64,000 nucleotides of DNA from Zymoseptoria tritici IPO323. Its lineage: Eukaryota; Ascomycota; Dothideomycetes; Mycosphaerellales; Mycosphaerellaceae. The stretch spans positions 1,426,001 to 1,490,000 of the forward strand of contig NC_018211.1 in NCBI RefSeq assembly GCF_000219625.1, in the 5' to 3' direction. How positions within the stretch are numbered: position 1 is the first letter of the stretch; each line of letters opens with the position of its first letter. The notes under the pieces were generated by a model, which worked only from the letters and a program-made list of their open reading frames with translations, ran no database searches and was not told the DNA's origin. Below are positions 1 to 10,707 of this stretch, one piece after another. Both the position numbers and the translations under genes were made by a program.

Positions 1-697
1 TCAGAACTTTTACTATCATCCGCACTCTTCCGACTCAAGGATGGATTCGGGCGTCCTGGTTTTTCGCCATGGTTGTCCCTGCTGCAATGCTGACGATGAT
101 CGCAGCTCACCCTGCCTACAACACCTGGACCAAAAGCAAGAAGTAGTGCATAGCCCCTTGGGCATTTCGCCGGCCTTTCCGCGCCAATGCGATCTCTCAA
201 GCGACTGCCGAAATGTGCTCAAGCAGGATAGATAGAATTTGTCGACAGTCCGCGCTATTCCCGTATGCAGAATACAGGTTGTACGGCATCCTTGAGCCTG
301 CAAACAATCCGAGTACTCCGATGCGTTGCCAACGCTGCAGAGCCGAAAAGATCGTGCTGTGTCCCCAGGTGAGGGCATTACAGTTTCTTGGGTCCTTCAG
401 GAGTACAGCCTGTATCCTACATCCAGGAATACGGAACTCGGTCGAAGTCCTCCTTGCGTCAGCACAAACCGACTGTGGAGGCTGTACTGAGAAGACTGCT
501 GCAGCAAAGACCTAGGTTTCCGCCACGCAGAAATCCGAAGCAGAGACTCCGCCTTCATCACCTGCCTGCTCTCGCCCCGCATTTGCCAGTCCTCGTCCTC
601 GCTTGCGCAATGGCTCCCAGCAGTACCTTTTGCAGGCACTGCTCAACCACTCGGATTCAGAGGTGTCGCTTCCCACGATCTCTGCGTTCCTAGGCAC
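1..697. other. Left-edge stretch with no supported gene
   Basis: Short overlapping open frames exist on both strands (the longest about 120 codons), but none has recognisable domains, convincing splice sites or a good start context. The stretch is probably the 3' spacer of the downstream minus-strand gene. It could also hold the end of a gene that lies outside the window. Confidence 0.4.
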
Positions 698-3600
698 TCA
701 AGGGGCCCCGGCAGGGACAGCTTGCGCATCGTCTGCCTGCTCTCTTTTGCGCTTCTTCGAGAGTTCGCTCTTCAAAAGCTTCTTCGCCTTCTCCTCGTCA
801 GTAAGAGTCTTGTGGCAATCTGCGCAGTTGCAGTTGCATATCGGAGGACATTCGCATTTCGCCCAGTCTTCGCACGGACATGATCTCTGCCGGACGCAAT
901 AACTGCATGCGCATTGGCACTCAGGATCATGATCTTCAGATTTCCCCTTCCCCTCACACCGACAATTGTAGCTGCCGTCTTTGGGAGGGAAAATGATCTT
1001 GGCGTTGAATTTGTCTGACGGGAATAGCCTAGCAAGCGTCAGTACCACAGGTGCGCACGCTCTTACGCACGATTGACTTACTCCTCGAAGTAAGCTTGGT
1101 ATTTTTGTTGTGTAGGCGCGTTGAAGCCTCTCTTGCCTCGCTCCAGGAAGTGTGGGTCCACATAATCTCCGCCTTGGTACGAAGACAGCTTGATAGCTTG
1201 CGAGCATTCGTCGGCGTTCTTCACATGTCGGATCGCCGTCTCGCTGCCAGACCCCAAGTATTAGTGGCCATCATTTAACATGTAGATGGAGGAAATCAAT
1301 GGTCGTACCTCGTCTTGCCCTTAAAGCACCAGAGATGGAGTTGAACCGTGGGCCAACTTCCGCGACCCGGAACAGCTCGGTTTGAATCTTTCCACGCGGT
1401 GGCCCACGTTTGAACAGACGGATGCTTGGATTGTTCCTGATCAAGCTGAAGTGCCTCGCCCACTTCCAGACAAGTCTTGTAGTCCCACTGAAATGACATA
1501 GCGCCGTTATCGCCCTCGCAAAGCAGACCCTCTAGTCGGGAGAGCTGGGTCATGGATTTGACCACTTGATCGGGTCGTACCATTAATATTAGAGTTTTCC
1601 CGCCGATCTTCGTCAACTGTTCCCCCAGTCCGTTCACGAAGTCGTCTGTGTAGGCAGATCGGAAGGCCTTCCATTCGAAGATTGCGTCAGGATTCGCTTC
1701 TCTCCAAGCTGGTGGCAGCATATTCCGGAGGAACTGGAGTTGTCGGTTTTGAGAGCCATTTCCAGAGATCTTCTCCACGTTAGAATTGTTAGGCAAATTG
1801 CGCGCGACCAGCAGGATGTTCGTGAAGCCATGGCAGGCCATGAACCAATCGAAAACATCGTGGAGTGCCGCAATTTGTGGGAGCGTCTCAGTCGATCTTG
1901 AGATGGCGTCGTTGACCCTTGTGGCCATGCTGTCTCCGCGGTTGGGTGTTCCAGCCTCGAGGGCTCTTTGACGATCTGAATGAGTGATTAGCGGTGCTGA
2001 CGGTAAAGTTAAACAGGCTAGACGCACCAATTGCGAGTCTCTTCATGAGCACTTCGACAGCGTCGCCTTCCACGACCGTCCAAGTTTCATTGGAAGTGCC
2101 TTCGCCCATGGGAAGACCTTGCGTCACCCTGCAAGACATTAGCATGATGGATGTTACAATGTTGCAGAGAACTCTTACCACACGCCGCCGGAATCCTGCA
2201 CAATCTTGAGAATAATTGGCACCTCTTCGGGCCGGCGAGTGACTCGATCAGGGTTGACGGACATGAGGAAAATGGGCTTATCTCCCGATCGCGGGATGTG
2301 AGACATCATAATCCGTTCGTCAAAATCATGCTGATTGGAGGAGCACATCTCCACCAGCCAGATTATGGTATCGCCTTCTTGCCGGTGAAACAGAAGCCTG
2401 GACCCCAATAATGTTGTTGCCTGCTTAGGGATTGTCGTGCGAGTTTTGTCCCCATCGTCACCACTTTGCCGGGTCACCAATATCAAGACCACAGGCCCAC
2501 GCGGCCCGATCATTGCGACTGGATCTGAACCAGGGTCGAACTTCGGAGCTGTGTCTGAGCCCGAGTCTGTGGGGACGTAGAGAAGGCCTTCGGGTCTGGC
2601 TTCGCAGACACGACTCTCTGCAGTTACTTTCTCTGCCTGCTTGTTGATGACCTGTTCCTTGAAGTGCTTGTCCAGAACGCCATCAGCTCTGAACCATGGG
2701 GCGAGTTCCTTCTTGAAAGGGTGTGTCACCCAGGATTTTCCTGTAGACGGCACATTCAATTTCTCCTCAAGCTCCTTGGCCATGCCTTTGCATTCATCTC
2801 TGCTCGGCTTTCTTGAAGAAGAGATCAACATGCAGTAACTGTGTTCGATGACTTTGACGTCAAGAATGTGCACTTGAGACCCAAAGGGCGAGTCCCCGCT
2901 CCAGGGCACGAAGAAGGATGGCCGACGCTTCTCTAGTGCCATTGCTGCCGGAACTCCAGGAAGATGGACTACAACTCCCCACTGACCTTCGAATGAACGA
3001 TCCGCGAACGATAGCTGCTGCTTGAGCTCAAAGTCGAGCCAGTCGAGTCCATCGGGAGTCATTGTCTCCACAAGGCGACTGAAAAGGCCCTGAGCGCGAG
3101 CGTCCTGTGTTGCAGTACACGCGACTGTGAGCATGGATCGGTCTTCGCTGGTGACAGCCTGTGCGATGATCTTGTCCGAGTCCAAGGACCCCTCGCTATC
3201 CACCGATAGAACCCTCTTGTAGGTGTCCAGGCTGATGGAGCTCAGTCTCGTAGACATTCGTAGGAAATGGAAGAGGTCCTGATCGCCCGGATACGAGGCA
3301 GATTTTCCGCGGACGCTGTACGCTGGTCTGTCGGTGGTGCGCGAGTTATGGTATACCTTGATCAATTGCGACCGATGAGGAGAGTCGGCAGGCAGACCAT
3401 TCACCATGGACAGGGTCCTGCATCCCTTCTTGCTGTCGCTTCTTGCGGCTTGCCAGACTTCGATACACATCCGCAAGTACACGGCGTCTTCATTCTCGTC
3501 GACCCAGAACGTGACGATGGAATAGCATCGATCAGCAACTTCAGCGATCTTGATCTTGAGCTTTTCGAAGTCCGGCTGAGGTAGAGAAATGTGCAGAGTC

Positions 3601-3758
3601 GTTCCCATCAGCCACGGAGATTGTGTAGTGAAAGAGGCGAAGCTAATCTTAAGCATGTCGGCCAGTATCGTCGTGAAGTCCTTTGCCTGCGTCGAAGCCT
3701 TTCCATCATGGTCAAGCTTGTTCCAGTTGACCAAGTCGGAGCTCAGTGCTCGTGACAT
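698..3758 (-). CDS. Unrecognised 946-aa protein with cysteine-rich C-terminal segment
   Basis: Five exons on the minus strand: 3758-2179, 2128-2028, 1975-1309, 1243-1082 and 1028-698. Introns are 50, 52, 65 and 53 nt, all GT-AG, and phase is kept across every junction (2841 nt, 946 aa). The start is the first ATG of the open frame. I do not recognise the family. The first ~800 residues look globular, with no signal peptide or membrane segment. Near the C-terminus (about residues 859-908) lie 14 cysteines in ~50 residues, many as CxC pairs, followed by a Lys/Glu-rich helix and a basic KKRKR patch that could be a nuclear signal. The cysteine spacing does not fit the TSO1-type CXC domain, RING or a Zn2Cys6 cluster as I know them. 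Metal binding is inference. The gene model is firm; the function is unknown. Confidence 0.8.
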
Positions 3759-5007
3759 CGTGGAGTGCGTTGAATTGAACGCGGTTCAAACAGCTTGCAA
3801 AGCCAGAAATATCGTTCCAGCCCTTGCGGCACGATGGTACCTTGATCGGCGTTTCAGGAGTCTGGAGGAGCAGCCTCAGCGGTGAGGTCGTCGAAGCTTG
3901 AGTATGCCCAGTGTGTGTTGAGTGGTGGATGGATGAAGGAAGGTGTGTAAGATGAGGTAGTGGAAGTCTTGGTGACTGTGGTGGTGGTGGATGTTGTGGT
4001 TGTGGTGATGGAAGAACAGAGCAAAGAGACAGAGACTATATGCTGGTTCCATTGCTTGTGATCGATGTCTTGAACTGAATGTGGGTGAATTCGTGCTGTG
4101 AGCATTAGCTGCTGATGCTTGTGAAAACAACATGTCGGCTCGTGATAGAGGCATCTCGTGCCAATGCACGATCACCATTGATCCATGACCTAGGTGAGCA
4201 ATGCTGCCGATCAGAGTGAAGGCCACTTAGGTCAGTAAGGGTCGACGGTCTGGCGACTGTAGCAGCGCGTCTTTGGAAGGACGCTGTCGGAAGCCGTACA
4301 AGTAAGGTATCGGTACGACTTCGAAATCGCACAGTTACGCTATTCGCACGTGCAACTAAGCGTGCAGATAAGGTAGAAGGGCGTGCCATGAGCATGTGCA
4401 GATACCTTGCTAGGGCGCCTCAGTAGCCGTACAAGTACGCGTGCAGGTAAGCTAGCAGAATGCTGTCACAAGCCGTGCAGGTACGATAGCAGGCCAGCCC
4501 GGGAGCATGTGCAGATAAGTTAGCAGGCCGTCATCTTAGCCATACGGGTAACTTGCCAATTCTGATAGGGTTCCAGTTTCGTCAAGGTACCTGTATCCCA
4601 ATTAGCGTGTTTTGTTAGCATACATGCTCTTACAGTGAGACAGGAAGACTGCTGAGCACCGCAGTGTACACGACGACAATGACAATACGGCGGCCGTCTG
4701 AATCATCGTCATAATCGTCAACACTCTATCTGCAATGGATCATCAGCTAGCATGCCTATGTACAGCAGCGACCACATGCAAGTCGTTGTTCAAACCATCC
4801 TTCATCGCTTCTCCGCGGGTATCATACCTCTCCTTGCGGAGGCAAACAAGCTCTTTCAATCAGTCATTCAGCAATGCACGGTGAGCTGGGCCTTTCCCAA
4901 CAGCTCTCGCACAGAATCTCCCTCCCAAACGCCGCCGCTTTGCTGTTTCAAGTTCAAGTGCTCCGAACGATGCAATTGCAAGCCAATAGCTTCATGAATT
5001 CATTTCT
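3759..5007. other. Intergenic spacer, 1.25 kb
   Basis: This is the upstream region of the cysteine-rich gene and the 3' flank of the ubiquitin protease gene. A short CA/TG-rich stretch lies at about 3940-4010, and a cluster of degenerate repeats fills about 4270-4560. Open frames here are short and unconvincing, and no RNA gene is visible. Confidence 0.5.
4270..4560. repeat. Cluster of degenerate ~20-bp repeats, core like AGCCGTACAGGTAAGCTAGC
   Basis: At least six imperfect copies of a core resembling AGCCGTACAGGTAAGCTAGC recur at roughly 35-45 bp spacing, for example around 4273, 4350, 4395, 4422, 4470 and 4510. The common kernel is a GTRCAnRTAA block followed by a CTAGC/TTAGC block. The same core reappears around 31905-31930 and 32150-32240. 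No terminal inverted repeats or coding potential are visible. The alignment was made by eye. Confidence 0.55.
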
Positions 5008-7527
5008 TCACATCAACACACAGTCTCGGTCTTCGGCTGAACCCTTCCTCTTCTCGCGCTTGACAGCTGCCTTCTCCTTCTTTGTCAATACAGCTGTAGC
5101 AGATTTTCCGAACGGTCGAACAGTCTGTTGAGTCTTGGCGCTGGTGACACTGTCTTCGCTCACGTCGGAGGTCGATGGACGGGATGCCGATGAAGCGTCT
5201 TCGATATGAGCGGAGCATGACTGCCGTGGGGTGTCTACGTCCTCGGATGATACGACTCCAGCTGGAGCGTCGGAATCTGTAACGGGAGTGGTGGGACTCA
5301 CTGTTTCTTTAGACTCCTTGGGCACCAAATCTGCGCGACTCATCTTCTGCGTGAGCTTGCTCATATTCAAGGAGAACCGGCTGCCGTTGCTACTTTCGCC
5401 ATGGTGACTTGTGGGCCTGCTCTTCGATGCGGAGCTACCCTTTGAATGACGGCTGCCACGCCGTGTATTGGAGATGATGTTGAGAAGGCCACCGGGGCCT
5501 TTCTCTTCGCCGCTCTTCTCTTCTATAGACGTGGAGGGGACCGAAACGGTAGGGTCAGTGCCTGCGCCGCCGGCGGAGACACTGCCTGTTAAGCTCGAGT
5601 CGTCAAAATTCGCGCTGCGTGGACGCTCGCTTTGGAGACTGTTTCGGCCCGTCGGACCTGGGCTGGCCACGTCAAGGCTATTACGACCCGAAGCTGGCAC
5701 CCAGTCGACCGCGTCAGAGCTAAGCCGTTCTAATGCGTTGTCCGTGGCGGGCAGATCTATAATCATTGGCTTCTCCAGCGGCGTGTGCTCGGATTGGGAC
5801 CGAGAAACAGCTTCTTGGTAGGACGGCAGATCGTGGATCGGAGTCCCGTCCTCGTCGATAGGTTGGACCTGGTAAAACAGCAGATATGGAGTCTCTTGCC
5901 TCAAGGCTTCCCGAATGTCCACATATGTGACCCTTTCCTTTGCCAGATCATCGAATCGCATCCACAGATCTTCAAAATCGTCGCTGCCCATACTGCCCCT
6001 GTGGTCCTCGGGATTGTTCGACTCCGAGGTAGCATTGGACGCCTGGCCGCGGCACAGAGATATGTAATGTCCGGAATTGACAGACACGCCTCTATGGCAG
6101 ACGACAGACTGTAGGAGAAGCCTGAAGTTTCCGACCAACGGTCCTTCTTCCTGCATATGCTCGTCGCTGACGAAGTTTGGCACCGCAATTTCCAATGGGA
6201 TATCGATAAAAGTGTTCAGCCTTGTTGCTTGGCCGGCATTCGTGAACGAATACCGTTTCAGACATATACCGAGCACCGGCCGTTGTCGAGAGAAGTGTGC
6301 GGCGACTTGGGCATCCGAGGTGGGCATGTTCGCTGTATACCAAGGCAATAGCTTGAAGAATTGCCAGGCTGGCATGAGAACTTCCGTCTTTGTGCTCATC
6401 TTTCTCTCTTTCTCTGCTGGAGCTTCCGATTCGACCGTGGCTTCGTCTGGATCGATGCCCACGATCTCGACTCGACGTTGGCTAAAAATGCTATCCCCTC
6501 GCTTGCGTCCGAGTCCTGGCCTGATTCGATCCAAGGGTCCCTTAGACGATGTTGACGGGCTCTCAGTGGCTGGTGTTTGCACAAGTGGAGTGCCCGAGAC
6601 GCTCGGTGCGACCTCCGCGACCTCGACGTGAAGACCACCATCGACTTTCTCAACATGCTCCGCCTTCTCGACAGGGTATGCAGGCTGTCCATTGGCGGTT
6701 TTCAGCGTGTTGCGCCGTTGGTTTTCCAAATGTCGCTTCACCTCGATGCGATTATTGAAGTAGTGCTCCAGACAGTCCTCCAGCGTTATGACGCTATTAC
6801 CCTCTGACGGCTGATCCAGAATGGCTACTTCGAGCAGTCGTTCATTGACAAATTTGTGGTCGTCTTGGGGATCTTCCTTGCCCGTGTGGAAAAGATCCAT
6901 CTTCAAAGTCAATAGAGGTAACTCTAGTTGTCCAGTAATGAATGTGAACGCCTCCGACGGATCCTGTTGCCTCAACCGCGAAGCATCTACCCAGCCGCAT
7001 TCCGAGAGTGCTTCCTGCACATATCTGGTCACATCCGTTGTGATGAGCCTCCCCGAGCGAAGCAGATTCACCCATAATCGAAGAAGTCCAGCCAGCTTCT
7101 TCCTTGGCGCATCGTCGAAGTTCTCGTAGAGCATTGCCTCGAAGCTATCGAGCCGAGCAAACATTGCGAAGAGCAAAGCGTCCAGATAACAGGTGACAGA
7201 CTCCCGATTGATCGCTCCCAGCAGTTTCGTATTCGGCACAAATGGTTTCACTATGCCTTCGTACGTCTCTTGCAGCAGCATCAGCAGTCGGAAAGCAGCC
7301 TCGCCTTCTCCTTGAGATTTTGTCACTCGCAATGCATAGCGAGCATTTGCTTCGGTCATCGTTCCCACCCCATACGCTCGCAGTCGTTCGAGGGTGCCCT
7401 GTATATGACGCTCCTCCTCTTTATCTGTTTTGACATTGGCATCGTCCTCGATCGTGAAAATACCGCCAAAGTGATCGGGTTTCGGTAGAGGTGTATTGGC
7501 TTTCCCGTCCTTGTCGATATATCCCTG
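5008..7527 (-). CDS. Ubiquitin-specific protease (USP/UBP family, C19) with C-terminal CaaX box; 5' end unresolved
   Basis: Predicted cysteine protease that removes ubiquitin. The Cys box reads NRESVTCYLDALLFAMF, with the catalytic Cys codon at 7189-7191. The His box reads VNSGHYISL, and a typical closing segment follows (WMRFDD, then PYLLFYQV). The catalytic domain is interrupted by a long Ser/Pro-rich insert and followed by a ~270-residue low-complexity tail rich in Ser, Thr and Lys. The protein ends in -CVLM, a consensus farnesylation CaaX box, which suggests membrane anchoring. The open frame has no upstream ATG of its own. At 7528 there is a clear acceptor (TCTTGCAG, branch GCTAAC), so one or more 5' exons lie upstream between about 7560 and 8300. 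An open frame there ends in ..IRSM in the right phase with a 40-nt intron, but I cannot prove it. About 839 residues are in this exon. Confidence 0.85.
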   Translation of the reverse strand, partial: QGYIDKDGKANTPLPKPDHFGGIFTIEDDANVKTDKEEERHIQGTLERLRAYGVGTMTEANARYALRVTKSQGEGEAAFRLLMLLQETYEGIVKPFVPNTKLLGAINRESVTCYLDALLFAMFARLDSFEAMLYENFDDAPRKKLAGLLRLWVNLLRSGRLITTDVTRYVQEALSECGWVDASRLRQQDPSEAFTFITGQLELPLLTLKMDLFHTGKEDPQDDHKFVNERLLEVAILDQPSEGNSVITLEDCLEHYFNNRIEVKRHLENQRRNTLKTANGQPAYPVEKAEHVEKVDGGLHVEVAEVAPSVSGTPLVQTPATESPSTSSKGPLDRIRPGLGRKRGDSIFSQRRVEIVGIDPDEATVESEAPAEKERKMSTKTEVLMPAWQFFKLLPWYTANMPTSDAQVAAHFSRQRPVLGICLKRYSFTNAGQATRLNTFIDIPLEIAVPNFVSDEHMQEEGPLVGNFRLLLQSVVCHRGVSVNSGHYISLCRGQASNATSESNNPEDHRGSMGSDDFEDLWMRFDDLAKERVTYVDIREALRQETPYLLFYQVQPIDEDGTPIHDLPSYQEAVSRSQSEHTPLEKPMIIDLPATDNALERLSSDAVDWVPASGRNSLDVASPGPTGRNSLQSERPRSANFDDSSLTGSVSAGGAGTDPTVSVPSTSIEEKSGEEKGPGGLLNIISNTRRGSRHSKGSSASKSRPTSHHGESSNGSRFSLNMSKLTQKMSRADLVPKESKETVSPTTPVTDSDAPAGVVSSEDVDTPRQSCSAHIEDASSASRPSTSDVSEDSVTSAKTQQTVRPFGKSATAVLTKKEKAAVKREKRKGSAEDRDCVLM

Positions 7528-8379
7528 CAAGATATTCGAGTTAGCTATTGCTCACTGCTTGTACCATGGAGCGAATGAACAAGAACTGTATCGCAGCTGT
7601 GTTTGCTTCCGCGATGGAGGGAGCCGCGCGCAGCACCGTAGAGAGCTGCAACAACACCACGAGTCGTTGAAGGCTGTCGTTGGTGGAGAGGCATGGTTGG
7701 TGATTGTGTGAAATGTTGCGGCCGCGGCGGATCCGCAAGGAGCAATGGTGGATATGAGACCTCGTCGCTGCTGTTGCCGCATTCACACAGAGACACGCGG
7801 CGCAACATCTCCAGCGCGTTATGCATACTTGAATAATGCAAGTGCTACAAGGAATGGCATACTTTGGATGGTGAACGACGTTCATGTTTCTTCTCTCGCC
7901 GGCTGAGAAATCGCCCTATCTGGCTGCTCATGCTTGTGCTATCGGTGTGCAAGTCCCATCAAGCAGGAGTCTTCTCGTCGTAAGTAGGCGGCAGGAAGGA
8001 GGAGGAGGAGGAGGAGGTCGTCGGCTTAAGGTGGGGTTGTCGGGAAGGGGTTCAGGCAGTGGAATGGGTGAACGTCGGTGTCGTTTGCTGGATTGCCATG
8101 GAGGACGAGAAGCTCGGAGTATCGTTGGAGGAGTGTTTGGTATACCGTGTCATGACGAGGAGAAGCATCCACAAGGGACGAGGGGAAGGTGGAAGAGGAC
8201 ATTTGGTCGAGGCCTTGTGGTGCTGCGCCGCGCCGGCGAGACGAGATCGACCAAACAATACGCGATGACCCTGAAAAGCACGGAGAGTTCCAAAGAGAGC
8301 TTCCGGTGACATTTTAGCCGAGACCTAAACTCCATCCATTGCCAACCACACACTTCGCCTTTCCATCACCACCGCCACA
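7528..8379. other. Divergent promoter region and probable 5' exon(s) of the ubiquitin protease gene
   Basis: This spacer separates the minus-strand ubiquitin protease from the plus-strand mitoribosomal gene. It must hold the protease's first exon(s), because a splice acceptor sits at 7528. A GGA-repeat polypurine tract lies at about 7997-8017. The exact exon limits cannot be fixed by eye. Confidence 0.5.
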
Positions 8380-9567
8380 ATGGCATTGCAGGAGGTCACA
8401 CAGTCCTTCATCCGCCGTCTGCGGCTGTCGGAAAGGCCACTGAACCAAGTCTGGACGCAACAATGCCGACGATACGCCTCCGCTCCGGCTCGCGACGACA
8501 CGGAGCAATTGGAGAACTCTTCTTTTGTGGCTACGCCTGAGCAAGACGCCCTCACTGGTCATGTGAACGAGTATAGTCCAGCGGAGAATGCGCGCAAAAG
8601 GAAGAAGCAGTTGCCGCCGAGCAGGTATATATGCAGTCTCCAAGCTTCGTCCTAGCAGAACACTGATACAAAGCGCATAGATACTCTTTCCGTCCTCCAA
8701 AGTACTACCGCGGTCCACTTCATCCCCATCAACCGCCGCCTCCATCCGATCCCGTCTCTCGCGAATTCGTTCCTGGCCCATTTTCGATGCCGAGACTTGA
8801 GCAGACATACCATGACACATTCGCGCCGGATCTGATGACACTGGCTTACACCCACCATCCACCTGGCTATCAACACCCTCAGAAGGGTGCGCGACTGCGT
8901 GAATGGGTCGGAGACTCGCCATACTTCAAGAATCGGCCGCTGCGTGGTCCTCGTGGTGGAGAGACACTGAAATTGTTACGGAAACCGATCACATTTCGCA
9001 ATGTACCCAAGCTCGAGCGTGTCACGGTTCACACCTTTGTAAAAGGTGCCATCAGCGACTCTGCACATCTGCACGTGGCGGGAATGATTCTTCAGGCTAT
9101 TACAGGAGTCAAGGCAACTACACATGCGACGAAGAAGAGCGTGGCAGGATTTGGCGTGCGTGGAGGCCAATACTTGAGCGCAACGTGCGAGCTGCGAGGG
9201 GAGTATATGTATCATTTTCTGAGCAAGGTCGTTGATGTCGTCTTGCCGAAGATCAAGGATTGGAAGGGTATCAAGGGCAGCACGGGAGACAGCTCCGGAA
9301 ACTTGGCTTTCGGATTGGAGCCAGATGAGATTGCGCTCTTCCCGGAGGTGGAGGTGAACTACGATGCGTAAGTGTAGCCAAATTTGTTGACGGTCTAGAT
9401 GTGAACTTTTTGGAAGGACCTTGCAAATGCTAACGATCGACAGATACCCACCAAAGATGATTCCTGGTTGCCACGTCGTCGTCCACACCTCCGCCACGAC
9501 CGATGTCGATGCCAGAATGCTAGTCAGGTCCATAGGAATACCTTTCTATGGCAAACTTGTCGACTAG
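8380..9567 (+). CDS. MRPL7: Mitochondrial large-subunit ribosomal protein uL5m (L5 family)
   Basis: Structural protein of the mitochondrial large ribosomal subunit. Three exons: 8380-8624, 8681-9367 and 9444-9567; introns are 56 and 76 nt, and the total of 1056 nt gives 351 aa. The N-terminal ~50 residues are rich in Arg, Ser and Gln with few acids, as in a mitochondrial presequence. The L5 fold follows, from VPKLERVTVHTFVKG through the GVKATTHATKKSVAGFGVRGG segment to the C-terminal HVVVHTSATTDVDARMLVRSIGIPF. Fungal uL5m proteins are longer than bacterial L5 (about 180 aa) because of the N-terminal extension, which fits here. The start ATG has a good context (CCACAATGGC). Confidence 0.93.
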
Positions 9568-10443
9568 GGCATTGTTGTCCGCCATGTATATATATGCGAC
9601 AATACAAAATGGTATATGGAAGCCTCCAGCATCACATCTACGAAGATCCTGCGCTGCTAGCTAAACGACGATCTCCAACCTCAACGCTGACATGTGCCGT
9701 ACCGACAGCCTGCAGCTGCTTGTTCATTGATGAGAGGACCCTACCAGCCAATATCACCATGCAGGAAAGCTTGGACGCTGCATGATGCTGTCAGTCCCTC
9801 GGCAGGGGTCTGACATGCGCCAAATTGAGCCCCAGGGCCCCAATCATGCGAAGCCTGCATTCTCATCTGTTTCGTCGACATTGCCTGCAGACCGCACTGA
9901 AACCCGCGGGGCATCGACGAGTCGTTTCGCCAAAGACGACGCTGCCTCCACGGAGTATCGATCGACATACGTGGGGTGCCGGATGAGTAAGATTACCACA
10001 TGCCGAGCTGCATCCCACGCAGTCGCTTCACGCGGCTGATTTGCGGGTATCCTTACATGGTAAAGATCCACGTTCAAGTTGTTCTCCAGGTACAGCAACG
10101 CTAGTGGGATGGAGGGTCGGTTGTGGAGCTCTCATCTGAAAGGATGCAGACAGGATGTATCGCGTGGTCTATATGATGACCTGCTGCCTGCTTCGATGCC
10201 TTGTGCTTCGCCCTCGCTCAACTCCTTCAACTCAGGTCCTTCACCTCGAAAAACAAGGCGAAACTGTCTGAAAGAATATCTTTGCCTCAACCGTCAATAC
10301 AAACATAGCCTACAACTTACGTCCCGCAAAAGTCCCAAGACAGACGATCAGCTGCACCGAATCACCTTTGCTCTCGGAGAATCCGCCTCTTTCAAGCAGC
10401 ACGCTGTCTACGCACCAACTAAGAACATCCAACAATCTTCAAT
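9568..10443. other. Intergenic spacer, 0.9 kb
   Basis: No gene is supported here. The last ~150 bp before 10444 are C/A-rich with few G, like a fungal 5' leader, which is mild support for the small gene that follows. Confidence 0.4.
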
Positions 10444-10707
10444 ATGGCCACCTACGAGCTTGATACACATTCACTGCTTTGCCGCCTCGCGCAAGGGGAT
10501 GATGCCGAAGCCCTCTCGGAGCTTCTGAAGTTCGAAGAGAGAAGCGGCCTGCGAGATTCCGCCAAGTCATACCCGGCTTCGAATCAAGACTCAAGCGGGA
10601 GAAGCACTCGAGAAGCGGATGGACCTGATGTGACCGACTTTACGCATTACCGAAGGGACTCGGGTGTCAGTGGCATGCCTCAATCAGATGCCGGGAGATC
10701 GAGATAA
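10444..10707 (+). CDS. Possible small protein, 87 aa
   Basis: A single open frame starts in a good context (TTCAATATGGCC) after a leader that looks like a fungal 5' UTR. The product begins with a helix-prone segment (LLCRLAQGDDAEALSELLKFEE) and continues as a hydrophilic Ser/Arg/Asp-rich tail. It has no signal peptide, membrane segment or known domain. It may instead be the first exon of a longer gene, or not a gene at all. Confidence 0.4.
   Translation: MATYELDTHSLLCRLAQGDDAEALSELLKFEERSGLRDSAKSYPASNQDSSGRSTREADGPDVTDFTHYRRDSGVSGMPQSDAGRSR

Noticed and set aside
1..697. Overlapping short frames at the left edge
   Set aside because: No frame has domain, splice or start support, so I describe it as a stretch without a supported gene.
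4270..4560. CRISPR-like array
   Set aside because: Repeats are degenerate, spacing is irregular and this is a eukaryotic nuclear sequence.
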